From Auriscalpium vulgare (lineage: Eukaryota; Basidiomycota; Agaricomycetes; Russulales; Auriscalpiaceae), in assembly GCA_019915015.1 (NCBI GenBank), contig JAHBBC010000007.1:1488001-1552000 (forward strand): a DNA stretch of 64,000 nucleotides, written 5' to 3'. The notes under the pieces are model-generated. The model was not told the DNA's origin and ran no database searches. It was given only the letters and a program-made list of their open reading frames with translations. The position numbers were made by a program, and so were the translations under genes. This document shows, piece after piece, positions 34,009 to 45,189 of this stretch (the stretch's first letter is position 1; each line of letters starts with the position of its first letter).

Positions 34009-35867
34009 ATGACCGCTCTTCTCCACGATACCCTCTTCGCATACTCCCTGCGGCTCGCCTTCGCGCCTCGCTTTCTCTCTCATCCAGATGAGATCGACCT
34101 CCCTATGGCTTGGCAGAGCGCCATCCACGAAAAGCAGCTTGTGCCCGACTCGGCCGTAACGTCGGTACACACCGCCGTGCACCAGGACACGCCCGCCTCG
34201 CGTTCGACCGCGTCCATCGCATCGGCAGAAACAGCCGTCAACGCGACTGCCCCACAAAAACATGATGCTCTCGAGAAAGGCTCAGACACTCTTCTTGTGG
34301 GCTGGTACGGTCCTACCGATGAAGATGTGAGTTTACCAGCACACGCTCCTATTGCCAAAGTCTCTGACACCGCGCTTGCTAGAACCCACTCAATTGGTCG
34401 CAGAACAAGAAGCTCTGGGTCATGTTCCAGACCTGTCTTTTGACATTTACCGTCTACATTGGCTCCTCCATCTACACCGCCGGTATCCCCGGCGTCTCGG
34501 AGGAGTTCCACGTTAGCCAAGTCGCCTCGACCGTCGGCCTGACGCTCTTCGTTGCAGGATACGGCCTTGGTATGTGCATTTGGCTTGCGCTTGGTCGACA
34601 GGAGCTGACTCTTGTTTCTAGGACCCATGATTTGGTCGCCATTGAGCGAACTCCCGCAAATTGGACGCATGCCCATCTACATTTTTACGCTTGCCTTGTT
34701 CGTCATCCTCCAGGTGCCAACGGCACTAGCCACCAACTACGGCATGCTCATGGCCTTCCGCTTCCTCACCGGCTTCGTCGGTTCCCCCATTCTCGCCACA
34801 GGCGGTGCAACCATCGCCGACCTGTACGTTCCCAAGAAGCGCGCCTACGGCATCACCCTGTGGGGTGTGTTCGCAACTGCCGCACCTGCCATGGGCCCCC
34901 TCGTCGGCGGGTTTGCCGCGCACGCCAAGGGATGGCGCTGGACGATCTGGGAGCTCATGTGGCTCTCGAGCTTCACGCTCGTGCTCCTGTTCTTCTTCTA
35001 TCCGGAAACGTCAGCCGCGAACATCCTTTACCGCCGCGCCGCGCGCCTTCGCAAGATTACGGAGAACCCGCATCTCAAGTCGCAGTCGGAGATCGACGTG
35101 GAGAACATGACGGCGCGCGATGTCGCCGTTGACGTGCTCGTGCGGCCGTTCGCGCTCAACTTCCAGGAGCCGATTGTGCTCGTGCTGAACGTGTACATCG
35201 GGCTCATCTACGCCCTACTCTACATCTGGTTTGAGTCGTTCCCGATTGTGTTCATCGGCATCTACCACTTCAAGCCGCAGCTGCTCGGGCTCGCGTTCAT
35301 CGGCGTGCTCGTCGGCGCGTTCCTAGTCATGCCGCCGTTCTTCGCCTACCTGTACTACTACCAGGAGCCCAAGTACAACGCCGATGGGGAGTTGCGGCCG
35401 GAGGAGCGGATGCCCGTTGCGATCGTGGGTTCCCTGCTCGTGCCGATCGTGATGTTCTGGTTTGGCTGGACATCGCGGGAGGGCATCCACTGGATTGTGC
35501 CCATCATTGGATCCGGTCTGTTCAGCATAGCTGCGTTGCTGCTTTTTGTGAGTTCTCCGTTGTTGTATTGCTCATCCGGCATTAATGCTGACTTTGTAAT
35601 TTACAGAACACCGTTCTGAATTACCTGGCGGACGCATACCCAAAATATGCAGCCTCTGTGCTTGCGGGCAACGATCTCATCCGGTCAATGTTTGGTGCAG
35701 CATTTCCACTGTTTGCGGGTGCGATGTACCGCAACCTTGGTGTGAACTGGGCGAGCACACTGCTCGGCCTGCTCGCCTGTGCCTTCGTCCCGATCCCGAT
35801 CTTCCTGTACAAGTATGGCGAGAAGATCCGGATGTCGAGCAAGCGCGCTCGTCACGACTACGACTGA
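34009..35867 (+). CDS. Major facilitator superfamily transporter, DHA1 drug:H+ antiporter type, 563 aa
   Basis: Exons 34009-34326, 34383-34569, 34622-35547 and 35607-35867. A cytosolic N terminus with LLHDTLFAYSLRLAFAPRFL and HPDEIDLP matches the leader of Flr1/caffeine-resistance-type fungal DHA1 proteins, which supports the ATG at 34009. The NPLNWSQNKK motif precedes TM1. About twelve hydrophobic segments follow, with ADLYVPKKRAYGITLWGVF and the antiporter motif C-like segment APAMGPLVGGF. These plasma-membrane antiporters export drugs, polyamines or toxic metabolites in exchange for protons; substrate is not predictable. A TATA-like ATAAATA lies near 33943. The TIR element ends 275 bp upstream, so it may have replaced distal promoter sequence. 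Confidence 0.92.
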
Positions 35868-37008
35868 TGCTTTGCTACAAATAAGTAATTCCCTGCTATG
35901 CATTACAACGGCTATCTCATAAAGGCTCCCATCAGCAAAATCAGAGAATAATTATGATCATTATAACCGGTTATCACAAAGCTCTCCCAGGCATGATATC
36001 CAGCCTGTAGCTGCCTTATTTAGGTTATACGACAGGATATCCTCACTAATCTACTAAGCTGGACCTCCCGCATGTTCGTGATAACTTTCAGGACATATCA
36101 CCTACGTAGATTGCGAAATGCCCCATAATTATGACGGGGAGAGAAGCATCATAATCGCTTATAATCGCTATAATTTTTTCTCACTTTTGCCGATGCCCAA
36201 TCACATAGAACGGCACTTTCATCAATGCATTGATGTATGTAGATATACCACACCACGTACAACTAAACACTTCCTTAACCAATTAGACGTATTGGCATCT
36301 TAATTCATTGTTTTCCGTCCTTTCTTGCTGTGCGGATTTTGGGATACAAGATGGCTTGCGAAGGCTGAAGGCGCTGAAGTACACCGCCAACGGTGTCCAA
36401 CCTCTACAGAAGGTTTCGTTGCCGATGTCTGATGAAGCCTGACACAGTATATATTTTGACCCGCATACGTTTATGTACGGAACCTTATTGCTTATTCATG
36501 TATCAACCTTAGTGCCGAATAATATGGTGGCCTGGTTTCAGGGCCCTCCCCGACGTCTCAGGAATGCCGTCTTGAGGTCCTGCCGAAAGCTTGACTAAGT
36601 CATGGCGGCAGACATCGCTTGAAGATCTCTAGCACAGCTCGGCTCAAGGTATCGGCCAAGGTTGAGTCAATGTTGTGCCGAATGGTGCCTGCAGTGTTTG
36701 CCAAAGGCTTTCTCAAGGTCTCGCAGGGCTCTCCTGATGTCAGGTGTGTCGGGTAGGAGTTATCAGACTGTCCCGATTTTTTGCGTTCAGATATGTGCAG
36801 CAAAAATTCATGGCATTGTCGGCATACTAATCTACGGTGTAACTACTGGACCTATGTATGATTAAAAGGATACTACGAAAAGACAGGATGATGCGAGCAG
36901 CGAAAACGGAACCATGGACGCCCAAGGCACCTGACAAAACTTGCGCGACCTGGACAAACAATCGGATCAACCAGAATCAGATCGGAAAGTATCAGTAACA
37001 CTTACTAC
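35868..37008. other. AT-rich intergenic region
   Basis: No gene is supported. The first 700 bp is distinctly more AT-rich than its surroundings and holds the 3' UTR of the transporter. A perfect 12-bp palindrome ATAACCGGTTAT lies at 35963-35974. The right part could be the boundary of the transposase-like gene block, but no terminal repeat was found. Confidence 0.45.
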
Positions 37009-38540
37009 CTACAGCGCGGCGAGACAATTCTCGATAGCCAGCTGCCAGTCTGCAAGGCGGGAAGACGACTTCTCGAGCGTCCCTAACTTGTATTTCTGCA
37101 GGTCCGTCTGGAGAATCTCGGTGAAAAACCTAGCGGAAGGAAGTGTCAGACAACGTCGATGCGGCGAGAGGAAACAGAGTGCTCACCACTGTACCATGAT
37201 GTCACCCTCACCCTCACCCGCTGCCAGCGCAGATTCACGCAGTGACGAGAGGCAGTGGTCAACGTAATTCCAATATTGAGTCTTCCCGAACGAGGTAATG
37301 ATCGTTGAATTGGTTGACGAGGGTGCATTGCGCGAAGATGATGGGTGGTGTTCGCTGCTGAAGACGTCGTCGCCGTCTTCTTCAGGCTCGAAAGCTGACG
37401 GTTCAGCGGGGTCGGCCTCGGCAGACGCAGACCGGGCTTCAGTGGACATCGGCTTTGCTGTGCGAAGCAGGTCCTCGAACTCGACAAGGCATTGTCGCTG
37501 TGTGTGGATCCTGGTCAGCGACCATTCATTACTCGAGATAGATGACGTACCAGGAATGCGACACGGGTCCAGTGCGCACTGCCAACCTCAACGCCGCTTG
37601 GGGCTATTGCCTTAGCGACGGCACTTATGTGCTCCCCACTGTCCACGGAATTGGCAAGCTTTGTATGAATATTTCAGCAACGCAGTTGGTCTAAACAGAT
37701 GCTCCGTACCTTCGTCTTCATGGAACTCCGGATTGTGGCCAAGGTACTCGAGAGTAGCTTTGCGAACTGGAGCGTCAGCTCAGGAACGTCGAAGACGACA
37801 CTCGGAACTCGGAAAAGAGTCGCATTGTGGCGGATCAGCTCCTGCATGACACGGGTCAGCGCCCTGCCAACATCTGCCGCGAGGCTCAGCACTCACCATC
37901 ATGATGTTAGTAAAACCAGTGACGTAGGCAGAGACAGTTGGGGACAGTAAGCACGCAGAGAGTCTGCAGCTCAGGGCAGTCTTGAGGCAATCGAGTTGAG
38001 TACACCGACGAAATGTCCGCCGAGCTCAATCTCACCACGAAGTTCTTGCTCTGGAGCAATGCTGTTGTCTCGTCAACCTCCTTTTCTTGAAGTAGCTTCA
38101 ATTGCATTGCTGCTATTTCGACCAGCATGTGGCCAAAAGTCGGAAGCTAGAGGCGTCGTCAGAAAAACAGTAATATATAGTGGAAAGCATACCTGTGTGA
38201 ATTCATCGAGCTTGGTCTCCTCCATCCCGTGGTTCCTACAAACCTGCCTGCCCTTGGACTGGAGCACTCGCTGCGACCGGGGGGTATTCATCAAGTGCGT
38301 CAAGGACAGCGCCTGTGCACGAGCCTCTCGACGCTCGGCCACACCATCATTGTCCCCGTCATCTTCTCGACCACGACGACTGGGCACAAGCGCGGATGGA
38401 GGAGTGCCGTCGTAACCGCTGGCACTTCCGTTTTCCGACCCCGGAGTCCGAGAGTTGCTGCCACGTCCGCTACCAGGGGTACGCGAAGACGCACGACCGG
38501 AGGTGTCCCATGAGTTACGGAAAGCACTGAGGGCGTGCAT
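37009..38540 (-). CDS. Uncharacterised protein next to the transposase-like gene, 399 aa
   Basis: Seven exons (minus): 38540-38193, 38146-38036, 37980-37955, 37884-37710, 37658-37551, 37497-37187 and 37129-37009; the total is 1,200 nt. The N-terminal part is Ser/Gly/Arg-rich. The rest is helical, with SLTHLMNTPRSQRVLQSKGR, PTFGHMLVEIAAMQLKLLQE and TALSCRLSALAADVGRALTR. The C-terminal helices include YWNYVDHCLSSLRESAL and FFTEILQTDLQKYKLG. I recognise no known domain, signal peptide or membrane span. It ends 166 bp downstream of the neighbouring transposase-like gene on the same strand, which suggests co-inheritance as part of one block. The 26-nt exon 3 and the branch-point-like TACTAAC in intron 3 support the splicing model. 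Function unknown. Confidence 0.65.
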
Positions 38541-38706
38541 GTACGGAAGTGTAACGAGTAGAGAACCACTGGATGTGGGGGACGAAGAACGACAGAGTGA
38601 GTTGGATGTTCAACTGAGGTTGACGCCGCAATTGACGCGGACATGACACAATGCTGAAACTCCCACGATTCTGCCTGTCTCCCGAAACAACATCTCATCT
38701 ATAAAA

Positions 38707-41700
38707 TCAAGAATGACCTTCTGGGGGATAGTAGTATGGTACTGAGTTGTATGTATGACTCGAATAATCGTAATGATTTGGAAGTTGCTGTTGCCGGCCT
38801 GTGTTCAACGGGTCGGTGATATAGCTTGGTTGATGCACGTTATGGCCAGGATGTGTGTTTGGTGCAGAATGATACGGATGTGGGATACGGTGAGAATCAT
38901 ACGAAGATGGGTACTGCAGTCTCTCGAAGTGTACAGGTGATCCAGGGGGCTGAAGACGTGGATATGATGGATAAGCGGCACCTTGCCCGCTGCTCGACGG
39001 AACGGGATATGCAGGAAAAGCTGGCCAACCGGCGTTCCCGAAGTGTACAGGTGATCCAGGGGGCTGAAGATGTGGATATGACGGATAAGCGGCACCTTGC
39101 CCGCTGCTCGACGGAACAGGATGTACAGGAAAAGCTGGCCGACCGGCGTATGACAGCGGCGGATTGTGTTCAACGATGGTCTGTCCACGAATATTAATTG
39201 AGGTTTCTAGCGCAGTAGGATACTATGCGGGACTTGCCTGCATCATGGGTTCGCTACGAGCCATGGCATTTACAGGATTTTCCACCTCGACAGTTCCCGT
39301 TGGTTGAGTCGTACCAGTCTTCTTGCCACTGGTAGCAGCTTTTGTCGCCTTCGCCTTCGGTTTCACCTTCCCCTTGCCCTTGCCCTTGCCCTTTGTATGG
39401 TCAAAGGCCGGATGCTCCGTAACGCCGTCTGTCTGCCCAGTGTCTGTCTGTCCGTCTGTTGCTGCAGCCGACTTCTTCTCTCGCAGCTGCCGCGCAGCTG
39501 TTGAACGAATGTGGTCGGCGTCTAGACCTCGATCGGTTGGATGTCGCAGGTTGTCGGGGAGAATCAAAGCTAGCTGTTCGTAGTTGTGAATGGAATATAA
39601 ATTGAGAACGTAGCGGTCAGTCGGCTCATGTAGCACGGTTGCTCGGGTTTTGATAGCCTCGCTCCTCTCCTGTCGAACGGCTGTTTGCTGCAGGGCTTTG
39701 CACCCAGATGTGGTGCAATCATGTTGTACGTTGGCGTTACAAATGATATGCTGTAGGTCATGTCAGAGAGCTGCTCGAAGCGCAGCGGAAGTGCAACGGC
39801 GAAACTCACGTCAGGACTGAGGACATGTTTGAACGCGGTGCCGTCGAGACACGGAAGGTCAAGATGAGGGTGCCGGGCATCGAGAACCTTGAATTCCTCC
39901 ACCGATATGTGTGCGGCATTATAGGGATCGGCAATTGACGAGAGAATTTCAATGACTCGCCCGATAGACTGCTGAAAATACATCAGAAAACTACGTTGGA
40001 AAGTCTGAATATAAGATACCTGATTGTCCTTCTTGAAAATGACAAAGTAGCCTGTCGCTACCAAGTCGCCATCCCGCGCTACAAATGACTGTGCTTGGTG
40101 GTATGGTGCATCCTTTTGAATGGATTTCCGAGTCGAGCTGCTCTCATCAGATGTCGCGCGGATGATGGAACATGCTCGTGTGTCCGACCATGGCAATGGT
40201 TTCGGTGGCTCACGTTTCCCTTGAGCATTTGCGACGAAAGGCTGAAGTCGCGTGTGTCCTGAAGCAATGGTGAGACAACGACAGGAATGATTGACAGATC
40301 GTACCGGCTGAACGCGCGGTCTGGGCCACGTTGATCCCAAGCAGCCGAACATGCTCTGGATGCTCACGCAAGTAGCTTCGGACCTTTGGGCCTGCACGGA
40401 CCCACTGTTTCGTTGCTTTGTGTAGCCAGAACCCTCCCGTTGCGATATGCTTCACAGCGTCATGCAGGGCGAACGTCCGACACGTGTCGCGACTGGGTGC
40501 TTGTCGATTACTGTGAATGCACGTCAGGCGGAAGACGTGATTGAATGACTCGTAGCGCTCTGTAGAGAAGACAATTGCCGGACCAAAGCGTCGGATGTAT
40601 GCCGGGAGATGAACGAGGAAATGAAACTTTGGCTTTGAAATGAGGATACTCGGGGCGCAACGAGCGGTCAGATTGAGTAGATCCTCAATTGCTCGTGACA
40701 AAGATGCCTGCATCAACATAAGCAATCAATACTGAGGAAGATCTATAGTGACACATACCAGGTACTCTTCCAGATTCTTGATCTCAGTGTGCCAGAGTAG
40801 CACGACGAGGGCGCCGATTGCGTTCCAGGCATCAAGGACCTCTTTCGTGACAAGTCCGCATACCAAAAAGGACATGATTTGTGCAAGGCCTTTGAAATGC
40901 TTGCCAATCAGACTGCCGCTGTATTGGCAGATGTAGTCAGCATTCAAGCTCGGCGCATTTAAGCCCTCCGTGCGCACGGACGCAAGTCGAGCATGGAACA
41001 CAGCCATTGACTTTGACTTGTCGAGCACGACAATTGTTTGAGCCCAGAAATACTTCACGACACCGAGAAGGACCGTGTGCAGGATCTCCGTGGGGGTGTC
41101 CATATGGATATTGACTCCTGGGTTTCATATCAGCGGCACTCGTTGTTCTCGTGGCGGAAATCTTACCAGGCATGCCAATGAGCGGGTTGATGAGTTCGAG
41201 TGCCATTCGTTTCTCAAGCTCCTGCGAAAGTGTTGCCTTGACCTCTGCTTCGCTCAGCACAGGCTTTCCGGGGGCGCGCTTCCGAAGGGATTTGCCCATC
41301 TCTAGGACAAAATTGACGGCGGGCAAGGTGGCTGCATCTCGGATGCCAGTCTCTGTCATCGCCGCCTTGAATTTCTCGGTGCCCCCGCTCTCCAATGCGA
41401 GCTGAAGCTGGCGCTCGATTTCCGCTCGTGTTTCCTCCGGTCTCCGAAGATCGGTCTCCTTTGGGAACTGGCCGATAAAATCAAATGCTGTTGCGGAAAG
41501 AAATAAGGAAACAATGCGCACCTTAAACATGCTGCTATAGCCTTCGTCGGACTGCTTATACTCTCTTGTTCCTCCAACCTTGCACGTCCGACAGAAGAAA
41601 TTGCACGTGAGTCCGCCTTGGCTGCATTGTTCGGCGTGCATCGGGTTGTCGCCCGCGAGAAATAACGCATACGGACGAAGCATTACTTCCTCATTATGCT

Positions 41701-43674
41701 TGCAGTCCCAGGCATCTACACCTTTCGTTGCGGCTGCACTGTACTCCACAATTAGCCTCAGTAGTGCATCTGGCAGGTGAGACGTACTTGATAGAGTCGC
41801 GCACAGCATGGATGAGCTCCGGCGGCGTGGCGTGCGGAGATGATGACACAAACCGCACGCAAAACTCCTTTTCCAACATTTCACGAGGCAGGCTGGCATT
41901 CGAAAGATAGACCACGTAGTGCTTGTTCCATTGCTTAGAAATGTTTCCGGAGACATCATCCACAAATATAATGAGGGGGACAGCATAAACCATCCGGTCA
42001 CCAGCTTGCTCGCGGATAGCATTCGGCATTTTGTTACGATAAGCGGCAGATTCCTCTAGACAAGGGATGAGACTCAGATCATCGGAGAACCAGATACCAC
42101 TTGCCTGCAAACTCGCAACCAGAGTCATCATCCCCCAAGATGTCGAAGAAGTTGCGGGAGAAATCCGATACCGGGGCTATGACACGTTCGTTGTCGACGG
42201 CGAAGCCACTCTGATAGGAATGTGAGATTAATGAAAAAGAATATGGTAGCTGACATACAAGAGATGCGGCCACGTTGCGACCTAGTGCCACCAGCTCGAG
42301 CTCTGGAGACTTGGAAGTTGCGTCGGGCTGCGTGTCCGACTGGGATGGAATCACGTCAGAAACCGCTCGGTTGAAAAAGCGTTCTGGGATAAAGTAAGAG
42401 CCGGACTGCGTCTCCAACAACTCATCGACATAGAAAATCTTGCCGTCGACTCGAACCATGGGCGTGCCGACATCAGCGGGGATGTCGAGTAGCATTTTCT
42501 CGCCGTGTCGGACTTCTGACATTGTTTGCCCGAGGAACTCGGGGTAATCTTCCATGCAAAACCGCGTAAGAGGGTTTGAAAAATCCTGAGGAATACAATT
42601 AGCACAGGCATACCGTTGTTTTGTGCCACACACCTTCGCAACAGCTTTGCCGATGCTGTTGATATAAAAAATGTTGCCCGATTGCGCCGTGACTTTCTCT
42701 GTGGGATCTCCAATGAGAGTTTCGATGCGCTGCTGACATTTCTTGATAGCGTCGAGAGTGGGGACGTCAGGCGCGCGCAACTCTCGTGCCCAGCTCAGGA
42801 CAGCCTTCTTCTGAGCATCTGAAAATTGCAATCGCGGCGAACTGAACAGTAAATGTGTGATGTACATCTGATAATCAAATCAGTACGTGAAATTCTCCAT
42901 GAAAAAGACGTGTAATGTACCGCCATTGATGGCCACGGGTACGTCGGCGAGTCTGTGGCCACATCTTGAGCCGACGGGCTCGCCCTTGTTCCACCGGCCT
43001 CATTCACATGCGCAAAATCTACGCAAGAGAATCAGTCAAGGATGAGAGAAATTTTCTGAGTGAAGACTCACCCGACATCTCAATACCATGTCCGCCGTCC
43101 TCAGCGCCATCGCCGTCGTCGACATGGTCTCCCAGCTCGTCAGTCAACGGCGGAAAAAATGAATGTAGTCGAGTATTTCCAACTTTGAGACTCTCCACTA
43201 TGTCTTCATAGTAGTCATGGGAGGGGGGGTGCACGTCGTCCAGGCTAAACGTGCGCAGACCGCTGTCTGCATCCCATAACTCAGAGAACCGAGCAATTTC
43301 CTCCGGTTCCATCAACACATCTTGCAAAATCTGATGCACCTCTGCTGTGTACTGTTCCGGAGATGGATGGGGTAGGCTGAAGGGATCCGGATGAGGGGAG
43401 AGACGTGACTTGTTGACGGAAATTGTACGGGATAGGCGTTGTTTTGACATGCCGAGAGCATGAACATGCTTTGACGTGCCCTCGTGCGTGGAGATGTGGC
43501 GGGTATAAATGAGAACGGGCTTCCCATCGAACGACCTGGGGCAGACGAGACACGCAACTCGTGAGGTAGATATACTCTCAAACACTACGACCAAGTTTTA
43601 GAATGCCGGCCCGGGACACAGATATCGATGCAACACGCACCCTTTGTGTCCAGTAGCCGAGTGCTCTTCGTCAT
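38707..43674 (-). CDS. Transposase-like protein of a multicopy Agaricomycete family, 1,415 aa, apparently intact
   Basis: Fifteen exons (minus): 43674-43641, 43584-43072, 43018-42921, 42867-42634, 42585-42259, 42210-42105, 42055-41788, 41738-41522, 41467-41167, 41117-40759, 40707-40305, 40258-40020, 39971-39810, 39750-39238 and 39180-38707. A C2H2-like finger (Cys23, Cys26, His41, His45) opens the protein. The body contains VYAVPLIIFVDDVSGNISKQ, KHYVVYLSNASLPREML, GLTCNFFCRTCKVGG, DTPTEILHTVLLGVVKYFW, GKHFKGLAQIM and PAIVFSTERYESFNHVFRL. Near the end are a Cys/His patch (ICNANVQHDCTTSGC), a Lys-Gly tract and a Pro-rich tail with two 38-residue repeats. I recall many near relatives in Agaricomycete genomes, usually annotated hypothetical; a transposase or replication-type role is inference. 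Introns 6 and 14 have GC donors (AG|GCAAGT). No stop or frameshift interrupts the model. Confidence 0.8.
38927..39154 (-). repeat. Two tandem copies of a 114-bp repeat (38 codons)
   Basis: The copies start 114 bp apart and differ at few positions. On the coding strand they give a Pro-rich unit with PVPSSSGQGAAYPSYP and LQPPGSPVHF. They lie in the last exon of the transposase-like gene. Confidence 0.88.
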
Positions 43675-43875
43675 TGAGAAGATTCACCAGTGTTGCGAAA
43701 TGAACCTGCACCAAGGGAGGTCGTTGTGTGCAGTCGCGGGTCGTCGCGACTCGCGATGGTGAAGTCGAAGCGCGTCGGTCACGATCACCGGTCACGTCTT
43801 GCGTGACGGCTTTCGACTGCAGTTGGATTTGCTGTCATCGTTCCCAACCACCTCGTTTGTTTATACAACGCTTCA
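43675..43875. promoter_or_regulatory. Shared divergent promoter of the transposase-like gene and its + strand neighbour
   Basis: 201 bp separate the opposed start codons. No TATA box is obvious. Confidence 0.5.
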
Positions 43876-44651
43876 ATGGCTCAGACCACTTCCTTTCGTT
43901 ACTCTGGACTTGTAAATCGAACCAAATCATCAACAACTTTGAAGCCTATAGCCTTGATTGTATCCTTTCAAGGCGACTTGCCGGACGACCTGGTGTCCAC
44001 GGAGGTGGTGAGTGAAGCTGTCGTCACTCGAACAGTGCATGTCGCTGACTTGGATGCAGCCTCTTGAAATAAGTGTGTCAATTCCAAGGGGCCTTGCTTC
44101 GTTCACTGCGCCGGCGCTGCGCATTCTACCGGCTGCTGCAGACGTCACCCGGGATGGGATGGAATTAGAAGGGGTCGGCTTCGAGTCTGACGAGGGTTCG
44201 GAATTTCAAGATGATAAGGACTGGGCACAGGTGAGTCCTCGTTGCAAGTACTCATCCACATCGGTCTTACACTAGGTTGCAGACAGTGTCCGTGCCGTTC
44301 CTTCCCCTGGCCCAGGACTTTGATGTTGTGAGCCAAGTCTCGTGGGGAAAACTCGCGTGTGCTGTTCAAGACTGGCTCATATCGCCCGAGAGTTGCCTTA
44401 GTGAAAGTCACTGGTCGTGGGGCGTCGATCTTTTCTGGTTGGCATTCATCGCAGCATATCCTACATTCCCTCTTGGCGAGTGGCCTTCTTGGAACCGTAG
44501 GATACCGTTCAACAGTCCATTTCTCAACTCCCGCATGAATATTGGCATCGAGGGAAGCGACATCACGGAGGCGGAACGGCGATGGACGCTGTGGCAGGAC
44601 TTTTCGAGGCAGATATCATTGTTCTATCCGTACCCGTTGATTGCTACGTGA
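43876..44651 (+). CDS. Uncharacterised protein, 223 aa, divergent from the transposase-like gene
   Basis: Exons 43876-44007, 44060-44230 and 44283-44651, all with standard GT-AG sites. The sequence runs from MAQTTSFRYSGLVNRTKSS through LEISVSIPRGLASFTAPALR and an acidic stretch (FESDEGSEFQDDKDW). It ends in a Trp-rich block (SWGVDLFWLAFIAAYPTFPL, ERRWTLWQDFSRQIS). No known domain, signal peptide or clear membrane span is recognised. Its start codon lies 201 bp from that of the transposase-like gene, so the two are probably co-regulated and may belong to the same block. Function unknown. Confidence 0.6.
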
Positions 44652-45189
44652 TTCATAGTGCTGTGGCTACATTGTTATCAAGCTGTTTTGTTTGCCTTGC
44701 TACATGTCGTGTCCGAATTGATAGCTGAGCCACAACAAGCAAGACGAGCATATTTGGGTGCGTGCCGCCAGCATGGTCCCGATATCTATCCATAAGCTTG
44801 CCAGCGGCTGTACCAGAGGTGTCCTGGACATCCAACCGAGCCTGCGCTAACCTGGTCCCCAACCTCACAGCAACGTTGGGGCCAACCTCTGACAGAGGTC
44901 GCTTCCTACTCGACGCGGGCTTCGGTCCGTGTGCTGTGCTTGGTTTTGGTGGGAAAATCACGACAGCATAATCGAAATATATTTCCGTGACGTCGGCAGT
45001 ACATTACATCAACCCTTCAGCCGGCTCACTGCAATCAAACGAGCGTGAGAATGCCTAGAGGTTGGGAACCGTTGGCGGTGTAGTACGTCTGGCTTGACTA
45101 GGACCCCGGACACTGGTGGCCGAGGCCCGAGACGCGACGCGACCTTCAACTTTAGTGTGAGTTCAACCGTTCCTTTCCCCTTCACCAAC
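44652..45189. other. Intergenic, possible right boundary of the transposase-like block
   Basis: A minus-strand open frame (44961-44653) has no ATG start and no recognised family; it was not called. The right end is the promoter and 5' UTR of TAF5. No inverted or direct terminal repeat matching the 36-37 kb region was found by eye. Confidence 0.4.

Noticed and set aside
35963..35974. 12-bp perfect palindrome ATAACCGGTTAT
   Set aside because: Lies in AT-rich intergenic DNA with no partner copy; could be a binding site but there is nothing to support it.
38826..39197. + strand ORF containing two 38-aa repeats
   Set aside because: The minus-strand frame gives a Pro-rich continuation joined by a good GC-AG intron to the transposase-like gene; the + frame is its shadow.
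36600..44960. Terminal repeats around the transposase-like block
   Set aside because: Flanks were compared in both orientations; only weak GC-rich similarity was seen, not enough to claim TIRs or LTRs.
44653..44961. Minus-strand open frame between the unknown gene and TAF5
   Set aside because: No ATG start, no upstream exon found, no recognised motif.
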